Source: Acidobacteriota bacterium (GTDB lineage Bacteria > Acidobacteriota > Vicinamibacteria > Vicinamibacterales > SCN-69-37). Taken from it: DNA of 64,000 nt. The number at the start of each line of letters is the position of its first letter. Within the stretch, counting starts at the first letter, position 1. Made by a program: the position numbers and the translations under genes. The stretch lies in contig JADJUS010000022.1 in the NCBI GenBank assembly GCA_016716905.1, positions 372,001-436,000 of the forward strand, given 5' to 3'. Shown here piece by piece: positions 24,085 to 30,348 of the stretch. Below the pieces are notes generated by a model. That model saw nothing but the letters and a program-made list of their open reading frames with translations, was not told where the DNA came from and ran no database searches.

Positions 24085-26759
24085 CTCGCCCCTCCGCGCC
24101 AGTTGAGCAGCAGCGTAATCGGCGCTGTGACGCCCGCGTTCTGGGCCCTCGCAGTGTTGATCAGAAACCGTCCGCGCCGATCGACCGCGTACTGCGCGCG
24201 TGAGTTCCGCTGCGCGAACTGCTGGTCGAAGAGCTTGACGGGTGGCGTAAAGCCGAACGAACCGCCGCTCGGGCGAACGGTGGCAGCCATCATCGTGGAG
24301 TCAGAGATGAAATACAACTCCTTGCCGTCGGGGCCCCATTGAGGCGAGTGCCCACCGCCGGCAGACACTTGCCACTTGCCGTTGGCCTTCGGGAACGCCT
24401 GCACCATCACTTCGTCGCGGCCTGATTCCGAGGTGGTGTACGCCACCCACGCACCATCGGGTGAGATCGCTGGCTGGTTTTCGGCAAACGGTGTCGTCGC
24501 AAGTGGCGATGGCGTCTGGGTGCCGCCCACGGGCAGCGGCATGGCCCAAAGATCTCCACTGTTTTCTGCATCGAAGTAGACGAGCCACTTGCCGTCCGGG
24601 GAGATCTCATGCGGCCACTGATTGCCCTGCCGTTCCAGCCAGACTTCCTCAACGCCGGCGCCGTTGGCCGACTTCGCGTAAATGTCGAACCCGTTCTTGC
24701 GGCCGCTCTCGAACACGATGGTGCGGCTATCCGGCGACCACGCGGGGAACCCATCGACGGCAACATCGAACGTGAGCCGGGTGAGGCCGCCACCGGCCAG
24801 GTCTTTGATCCAGATGTCGCGATTGCCGTTGATGGTGGCATCCACCGCGAGGCGCGTGCCATCGGGTGAAAACACGGCGCTACTCACTGGACCATCCATA
24901 TCGAGGAGCGTGCCCGCTGGCGCACCTGTGCGATCGAACCAGACCAGATGTGCACCCGGCCGCTCCGTTTGGGGGCGATACGCGATGAGGCCGTTCCTCG
25001 AAATCGAGAACCCCCCGTGCCCCACCGTACTGCCCTGACCATCCGCGAGGGTCCGGGAAGGTCCCATGAGCGCTCGTTTGTCCAGATCGATCTCGCGTAC
25101 GACGAGCACTCCCTGTGCCACGAAGGCGATCGAGCGTGGCGGCAGCCAACGGCCGGTCGAGTCGGCTGGAGCCAGGAACGTCGATGTCCCGTCCAGCGAT
25201 CCGAGATAGAGACCCGAACTTTCGCCGTTTCCCGTGTATTGGAAATAGACGAAGGTGCGTCCGTCAGGAAGGAACTGCGGTGCCTGAGGCGCCAGTCCCA
25301 GCACGCCTTTGGTGACCATCTCAAGTCCGCCTCCGCCGGCGTTCACACGCATCAGCCCGCTGGCCGTCCTGAACAGGATCACATCGTCAAGCCCCCAGGC
25401 GCCTCCCTGCGAAAAACCAGCGAACCCGGTCACTCTGGTTGACGTACCGCCAGCGGCCTCGATCCGCTTGATATTGCCGCCCGCGAAGTAGCCGATGGTC
25501 TTCGAGTCCGGAGACCAGAAGGGCTGTCGCGCGTCCTCGGTGCCGGTCAGCATCTGTGCCGCGGCCTGGTCGAGGCGGCGGAGCCAGAGGTGCAGCACGC
25601 CCTTCTCGTTCGGCGCCACGAAGGCAATGCTGCTGCCGTCGGGCGAGAGTTCGAAGTCGGAGACCCACGGCGTTGACGGAGTGGTGATGTCCACGCGCAT
25701 CTCGGGAGGAGGCGCCGGCGGTGTTTCGCCGAAGTGCATGGCCGCCAGAGCCACGGTTGCCACCACCAGTGCGCCGCATGCGACGAGGAGTGGGAGCGAC
25801 CAGCGCGACCGTGCGGTCGCGGTCGGCGCGGCTCCCGCTGCCGATATGGCTGCCGACGCGGGTTGGTCGAGCATGTAGCGGACGACGGAGAAGTCCGGGA
25901 TGCGCGCCTTGCGATCCTTGACGAGGCAGCGCGTGAGGATCGTGCGGATGTTGGCCGGCAGATCCGCTGGCAGCGCCGTCCAGTCCGGCTCGGTCTTCAT
26001 CACCGCCGAGATCATTTCGGTGACGTCTTCTCCGTCGAACGCTTTGCGGCCTGAGAGCATCTCGAACAACACACAGCCGAATGCCCACACGTCCGTGCGC
26101 TTGTCCACTGGGCGGCCCCGCGCCTGCTCGGGCGACATGTACGCAGCGGTACCGAGGATCATTCCCATCTGGGTGGCACGGGCCGTCAAGGTCGGCGAAT
26201 TCGCAGCGTCCTGAGTCCCGGGTCCCGAGGTCCCGGAGTCCATGGCCTTCGCCAACCCGAAGTCCAGCACCTTCACGGTGCCGTCGTCCCGGACCTTGAT
26301 GTTCTGCGGCTTCAGATCTCGATGGATGATGCCCTGCTCGTGCGCAGCTTCGAGCGCGTCGATGATCTGGCGCGCGATTTGTAGGGCGGCCTGGACCTCA
26401 AGGCCGCCGATCATCTCCGAGAGGTCCTGCCCCTCGACCAGTTCCATCACGAGTGCTCGGGAAAAGACGTCGGGTGTCTTTTCCGAGAGGGCGGAACCGG
26501 AAAAGACACCCGACGTCTTTTCCCGGAACTCCTCGATCCCATAGATGCCCGCGATGTTCGGGTGATTGAGCGACGCCAGCGTCTTCGCCTCGCGCGTGAA
26601 GCGCGCCACGCGATCGGCGTCAGCCGCGAATGACTCGGGCAGCACTTTGATCGCGACGTCCCGGTCGAGTTTCGTATCGCGCGCGCGATACACCTCGCCC
26701 ATTCCGCCTCTGCCCAGCTCGGCGAGGATCTGGTACGGACCCAACGTTTGGCCGATCAT
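24081..26759 (-). CDS. Membrane Ser/Thr protein kinase K3 with PD40/TolB-like propeller
   Basis: 892 residues. Kinase motifs: GRGGMGEVYRARD, Lys 38, HRD 146-148, DFG 166-168, AAYMSPEQARGR. A membrane segment lies near residues 320-342 (LPLLVACGALVVATVALAAM), then a propeller with LSPDGSSIAF, SPDSKTIGYF, FSPDGTRLAV and WSPDSRTIVF repeats. The beta4-beta5 loop (about residues 79-100) is encoded by a 64-bp palindrome of a different sequence from that in K2, K4 and K5. The alphaD-alphaE loop GLEVQAALQ is encoded by a variant of the 33-bp hairpin. It starts 31 bp after the K4 stop and overlaps K2 by 4 bp. Confidence 0.93.
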   Translation of the reverse strand: MIGQTLGPYQILAELGRGGMGEVYRARDTKLDRDVAIKVLPESFAADADRVARFTREAKTLASLNHPNIAGIYGIEEFREKTSGVFSGSALSEKTPDVFSRALVMELVEGQDLSEMIGGLEVQAALQIARQIIDALEAAHEQGIIHRDLKPQNIKVRDDGTVKVLDFGLAKAMDSGTSGPGTQDAANSPTLTARATQMGMILGTAAYMSPEQARGRPVDKRTDVWAFGCVLFEMLSGRKAFDGEDVTEMISAVMKTEPDWTALPADLPANIRTILTRCLVKDRKARIPDFSVVRYMLDQPASAAISAAGAAPTATARSRWSLPLLVACGALVVATVALAAMHFGETPPAPPPEMRVDITTPSTPWVSDFELSPDGSSIAFVAPNEKGVLHLWLRRLDQAAAQMLTGTEDARQPFWSPDSKTIGYFAGGNIKRIEAAGGTSTRVTGFAGFSQGGAWGLDDVILFRTASGLMRVNAGGGGLEMVTKGVLGLAPQAPQFLPDGRTFVYFQYTGNGESSGLYLGSLDGTSTFLAPADSTGRWLPPRSIAFVAQGVLVVREIDLDKRALMGPSRTLADGQGSTVGHGGFSISRNGLIAYRPQTERPGAHLVWFDRTGAPAGTLLDMDGPVSSAVFSPDGTRLAVDATINGNRDIWIKDLAGGGLTRLTFDVAVDGFPAWSPDSRTIVFESGRKNGFDIYAKSANGAGVEEVWLERQGNQWPHEISPDGKWLVYFDAENSGDLWAMPLPVGGTQTPSPLATTPFAENQPAISPDGAWVAYTTSESGRDEVMVQAFPKANGKWQVSAGGGHSPQWGPDGKELYFISDSTMMAATVRPSGGSFGFTPPVKLFDQQFAQRNSRAQYAVDRRGRFLINTARAQNAGVTAPITLLLNWRGGAR
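26205..26241. repeat. Degenerate 7/8-bp tandem repeat in the K3 activation segment
   Basis: Units AGCGTCC, TGAGTCC, CGGGTCC, CGAGGTCC, CGGAGTCC in a row, inside the coding region just after DFGLAKAM (encoding DSGTSGPGTQDA). Confidence 0.72.
26376..26408. repeat. 33-bp hairpin variant inside K3 (alphaD-alphaE loop)
   Basis: Coding-strand arms GGCGGCCTTG and CAGGCCGCC followed by CTACAAAT, the same length and position as the hairpins of K2 and K6 but with changed arm bases and loop. It encodes GGLEVQAALQI in frame. Confidence 0.65.
26460..26523. repeat. 64-bp double-hairpin element of a second sequence family inside K3
   Basis: Perfect 25-bp inverted arms (26460-26484, 26499-26523) flank a 14-bp spacer. 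Each arm is itself a hairpin, GGAAAAGAC paired with GTCTTTTCC. Same total length and the same kinase loop as the element in K2, K4 and K5 but unrelated core sequence. Read in frame as EKTSGVFSGSALSEKTPDVF. Confidence 0.88.
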
Positions 26760-26790
26760 GACAAGACCCTCGCTCCCTGCGGAGTAACCA

Positions 26791-29490
26791 CTACTTCGCC
26801 GGCCTGACGCGCGCCCGCAGTTCCTCGATCCAGTTGACGACCACGCGGTACTCCACGCCGCTGCCGTCGCTACCGGACTTGATCACCGCGAAACGCTTAC
26901 CGTCGGGCGCCAGGTCGTAGTTCATGGTTTGATCCGATCCGATGAGGGTGAAGAGTTCTTCAGGTTTCCCGGCCTTGAAGTCGGGCGACGTGGTGACGTT
27001 CACACGGAAGTACTTCCCGCCGTTGCGATAAAAAATCGCGCGGCCGTCGATCGACCAGACCGGTGATGTGCCGCCGCCCGCCGACGCTTGATACTTCTCA
27101 CGAGCGGTCTCCGGATACGGCCGGACGTGAATCTCGGGAGGCCCCTGTTCGTTCGTTCCGTACGCGAGCCAGCGCCCGTCAGGTGAAATGGCCGGTCGCC
27201 GTTCGTCAAAGCGCGACGTGACGAGCGCCCGCGTTGTCCGGTCGCCGGTCATCGGCAACGCCCAGATGTCGTTACTGTTCTGTGGGTTCTGCTCAACGAA
27301 GAACAACGTCTGCCCGTCCCTGGACCATGAGAACGGTACCCGCAGATTCGGGCCAGTCGTCAGCTGCTCCTCTTCGCCGGAGCCGTCGGCCGCCCGCCAG
27401 TAAATGCTGGACTGGCCTCCCGTCCGGGACGCGTTGTACGCGATGCGCCTGCTGTCGGGCGACCAGATGGGCGACGTTTCGCCGCCGGCTTCCTTGGTCA
27501 GCCGGATCTTCGAGTTCCGCGCCCAGTCCAGGACGAAGATATCCCGGTCGGCGCCCGAGGACGCGGTGTACGCGACGCGCGTGCCGTCCGGTGAGACGCG
27601 CAGGTACTGATAGGCGCCTTTCTCCGACGTGATCGGCTGCTGCGCGCCTTTTATGTCCACCCACACCAGTTCCGCGTTGTCGTCGGCCGAGCCGGACACG
27701 TACACGAGAGCGCCGGTGGCAGAGACGGCGAAGTGAGCGATCGCTGCGCCCACGTTCGCTCGCACCCCGCCCAGGAGGGACACCGGTGTGCCGGTGACTT
27801 TGAGGGCCGCGAGGTCGATCGGCACTCCAAGGATCTCTCCCGAGCGGCTGTACACCAGGTACCCGCCGTCCGAAGCCAGATAACGTCCGTCCATCCCGCC
27901 CCTCAGTAACACCGTGCGCGACTTCGTCCCGATCTGCTCCACGATGATCTCGCCGTCGTTGCTAGACCCGACGTTGGCTTTTGTATAGAGCACGGCCTGC
28001 CCACCCGGCAGGAGCTGGGGACCGGTCAACTGCTCCGACCCCTCGCGCGTTACGATGAGCTCCGGCGTCCCGCCGGTCGCGGGCACGCGATAGATGCCTT
28101 TGGTATCGCCGAACACGATCGTGTCCCCGGTCCAACTGGCGCCATTGGGCAGGACGGAATCACAGAGCGGTTGAGGGGCGCCGCCGGAGAGCGCCACCTT
28201 CAGCAACCTCCCTGCGGAGAAGTAGGCGATCGAGGCGCCGTCCGGGGAGAAGACCGGCTCGGCGGGATCGGCCACGCTCACCACGGCAACAGCTTCGAAC
28301 TGATCGAGCCTGCGAACGAAGAGCTTGCTGTCAGCGACGTAGGCTACGTGCGTGCCGTCTGGCGAGATCGCGATCAGGTGCCGGCCGGCGCGTGTCCATT
28401 GCATGCCAGTGGGCAGCGTCACAGCGAAGCGCGTGACGGCCGGCTGCGTCGGGACCGCCCCCGGCTTGAGCCACCAGGTCAGACCGGCCGCAACGATCGC
28501 CACGCCGATCGCTCCTGCGGTCACCGCAGGTCGCGAGCGACGACTGGGCACCGCCGGCGGCGCGGCGGTGGGCGCGGCCGCAGCGGGCTCTCCGGCGATC
28601 GCCTCTTCGATCTCCAGCCGCGCGACCGCCATCGAGTCGAGCCGCTTCGCGCGGTCTTTCTCCAGGCAGCGCCGCAGCAGTCTCCTGATTGACGACGGCA
28701 CGTCCTCTGGCAGCGACGCCATCGACGGCGTGTCTTTCAGTACCGACGCCAGCGTCTCCGACACGTCGTCTCCCGCGAACGCGCGCCGGCCCGTCAGCAT
28801 TTCGTAGAGCACGACGCCAAACGCCCACACGTCGGCGCGCTTGTCCACGGCCTTGCCCTTCGCCTGCTCGGGGGCCATGTACGCCGCCGTGCCGATGATC
28901 ATGCCCATCTGGGTCGCGCGCGCGGTCATGGTGGGCGAGTTATCGGAGTCCTGGAGTCCTGGGGTCCCGGGGTCCATCGCTTTCGCCAAGCCGAAGTCCA
29001 ACACCTTCACCGTGCCGTCCTCGCGCACCTTGATGTTCTGGGGCTTGAGGTCACGATGCACGATGCCCTGTTCGTGCGCGGCTTCAAGGGCATAGGCGAT
29101 CTGTTTCGCGATCGGCAGGGCTTCAGACAGGGGAATCGCGCCGCGAGCCATCGGGGCCGACAAGTCCTCGCCCTCGACCAGTTCCATGACCAGGGCACGG
29201 GAAACGACCTCAGAGGTCGGTCCGGCACCACTCATCCCGCGACCGACCTCTGAGGTCGTTTCCTCTATCCCGTAGATCTGCGCGATGTTCGGGTGATTGA
29301 GCGACGCGAGCGTCTTCGCTTCGCGGGTGAATCGCGCGACGCGGTCGGCGTCGGCCGCGAAGGACTCTGGCAGCACTTTGATCGCCACATCGCGGTCGAG
29401 CTTGGTATCGCGGGCGCGATACACCTCGCCCATTCCGCCTGCGCCGAGCTTGGAAAGGACCTGATATGGACCTATCGTTTGACCAATCAT
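26791..29490 (-). CDS. Membrane Ser/Thr protein kinase K4 with PD40/TolB-like propeller
   Basis: 899 residues from ATG 29490, which has AAGGA 8 bp or so upstream; the open frame extends further but without family sequence. Kinase motifs: GAGGMGEVYRARD, Lys 38, HRD 145-147, DFG 165-167, AAYMAPEQAKGK. A membrane segment (VTAGAIGVAIVAAGLTWWL) is near residue 325, followed by a propeller with ISPDGTHVAYVA, FSPDGASIAYF, VSPDGTRVAYT and WSPDSRRIAY repeats. A 64-bp palindrome encodes residues about 77-97. It is probably the first gene of the K4-K3-K2-K1-amidase run and diverges from mntA with only 42 bp between start codons. Confidence 0.93.
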   Translation of the reverse strand: MIGQTIGPYQVLSKLGAGGMGEVYRARDTKLDRDVAIKVLPESFAADADRVARFTREAKTLASLNHPNIAQIYGIEETTSEVGRGMSGAGPTSEVVSRALVMELVEGEDLSAPMARGAIPLSEALPIAKQIAYALEAAHEQGIVHRDLKPQNIKVREDGTVKVLDFGLAKAMDPGTPGLQDSDNSPTMTARATQMGMIIGTAAYMAPEQAKGKAVDKRADVWAFGVVLYEMLTGRRAFAGDDVSETLASVLKDTPSMASLPEDVPSSIRRLLRRCLEKDRAKRLDSMAVARLEIEEAIAGEPAAAAPTAAPPAVPSRRSRPAVTAGAIGVAIVAAGLTWWLKPGAVPTQPAVTRFAVTLPTGMQWTRAGRHLIAISPDGTHVAYVADSKLFVRRLDQFEAVAVVSVADPAEPVFSPDGASIAYFSAGRLLKVALSGGAPQPLCDSVLPNGASWTGDTIVFGDTKGIYRVPATGGTPELIVTREGSEQLTGPQLLPGGQAVLYTKANVGSSNDGEIIVEQIGTKSRTVLLRGGMDGRYLASDGGYLVYSRSGEILGVPIDLAALKVTGTPVSLLGGVRANVGAAIAHFAVSATGALVYVSGSADDNAELVWVDIKGAQQPITSEKGAYQYLRVSPDGTRVAYTASSGADRDIFVLDWARNSKIRLTKEAGGETSPIWSPDSRRIAYNASRTGGQSSIYWRAADGSGEEEQLTTGPNLRVPFSWSRDGQTLFFVEQNPQNSNDIWALPMTGDRTTRALVTSRFDERRPAISPDGRWLAYGTNEQGPPEIHVRPYPETAREKYQASAGGGTSPVWSIDGRAIFYRNGGKYFRVNVTTSPDFKAGKPEELFTLIGSDQTMNYDLAPDGKRFAVIKSGSDGSGVEYRVVVNWIEELRARVRPAK
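28944..28975. repeat. Octamer tandem repeat in the K4 activation segment
   Basis: Four 8-bp units CGGAGTCC, TGGAGTCC, TGGGGTCC, CGGGGTCC inside the coding region, encoding MDPGTPGLQDSD after DFGLAKA. Confidence 0.75.
29200..29263. repeat. 64-bp double-hairpin (REPIN-like) element inside K4
   Basis: Inverted 22-bp arms at 29200-29221 and 29242-29263, identical to those in K2 and K5; the 20-bp spacer differs by single bases. Read in frame within the beta4-beta5 loop. Confidence 0.88.
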
Positions 29491-29532
29491 CGGCAGATCC
29501 TTGCCTGGGCGACGGCGGCGTAGAATGAGTTC

Positions 29533-29931
29533 ATGACACCCTCGCAAACGAAGGCCATTGCCAGCGTGCTGGATGCCGATGCGCGGATTGCGTACGGCCT
29601 CGTGTTTGGGTCGACTGGCCGCGGTGATGCGCATACCGGCAGCGATCTGGATGTGGCGATTGGGCTCGCACCGGACGCGGAATTCGACGCGCTCGGCCTT
29701 GGCCGTCTTGTGAGCGACCTCGAACGGGCGTCAGGCCAGACGATTGATCTGGTGCTGCTGCACGAGGCCTCGCCGGCGCTCGCCTACCGTGTGTTCCGGG
29801 ATGGCGTCGTGGTGTGCGTCCGCGATCGGCCGGCACTGGTCGAACGCCGCGTCCGGGCAATTCTGGATTACCTCGACTATCGTCCGTTCGAGTCCGCCTT
29901 TGTGCGGGGAGTGCTGCAGGCTCGTGGTTGA
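29533..29931 (+). CDS. mntA: MntA-type minimal nucleotidyltransferase antitoxin
   Basis: 132-residue minimal nucleotidyltransferase. The catalytic GSX10DXD motif is seen as GSTGRGDAHTGSDLDVAI (Gly 26, Ser 27, Asp 38, Asp 40), and a third acidic residue lies in QTIDLVLL. In described MntA-HepT pairs this protein AMPylates the toxin on the Tyr of its active-site motif and so neutralises it. The stop overlaps the GTG of the next gene by 8 bp, the usual arrangement. The pair lies on the strand opposite to the surrounding kinase genes. Confidence 0.88.
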   Translation: MTPSQTKAIASVLDADARIAYGLVFGSTGRGDAHTGSDLDVAIGLAPDAEFDALGLGRLVSDLERASGQTIDLVLLHEASPALAYRVFRDGVVVCVRDRPALVERRVRAILDYLDYRPFESAFVRGVLQARG

Positions 29932-30343
29932 CGCAGCCGTACTCGCGTGGAAGGTGGCGGCCATTCGCGATGCCGTCGGCCGCATCCGCGAGGTGTTGCC
30001 CGAGACGCCGCAGGCCTTTCTTGCCGACCGCACCGCACGCGAAGTCGTCACGTTCAACCTGTTCTTGGCCCTTCAGGACACCATCGCGTTGGCGACGCAT
30101 TGGCTGGCTGACGAGGGAGTGGCGGTGCCTGACACCTACGGCGACATCTTTTCGACTCTGGCGGGGCGCGGCGTCATCGATACCGCGCTGGGTGATCGGT
30201 TGCGCGCCGCCGCAGGCCTGCGCAATCTCGTCGCGCACCAGTACGGCGTGTTGGACTTTACACGTGTCCATGCGGTGGCCCGGGCCGAACTCGACGACCT
30301 GCTGACGTTCTGCGACGAATTGGCCACACGCGTGCGCTTCTGA
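29924..30343 (+). CDS. hepT: HepT-like toxin (HEPN domain)
   Basis: 139-residue all-alpha HEPN protein starting at GTG 29924. The RX4HXY active-site motif is present as RNLVAHQY (Arg 100, His 105, Tyr 107), which in the family forms a dimeric RNase and is the site of AMPylation by MntA. The preceding helices (VVTFNLFLALQDTIALATHWL) fit the HEPN fold. Its stop lies 5 bp from the convergent K5 stop, so no separate terminator is visible. Motif residues are intact, so the module is probably functional. Confidence 0.88.
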   Translation: MVDAAVLAWKVAAIRDAVGRIREVLPETPQAFLADRTAREVVTFNLFLALQDTIALATHWLADEGVAVPDTYGDIFSTLAGRGVIDTALGDRLRAAAGLRNLVAHQYGVLDFTRVHAVARAELDDLLTFCDELATRVRF

Positions 30344-30348
30344 CCCGC

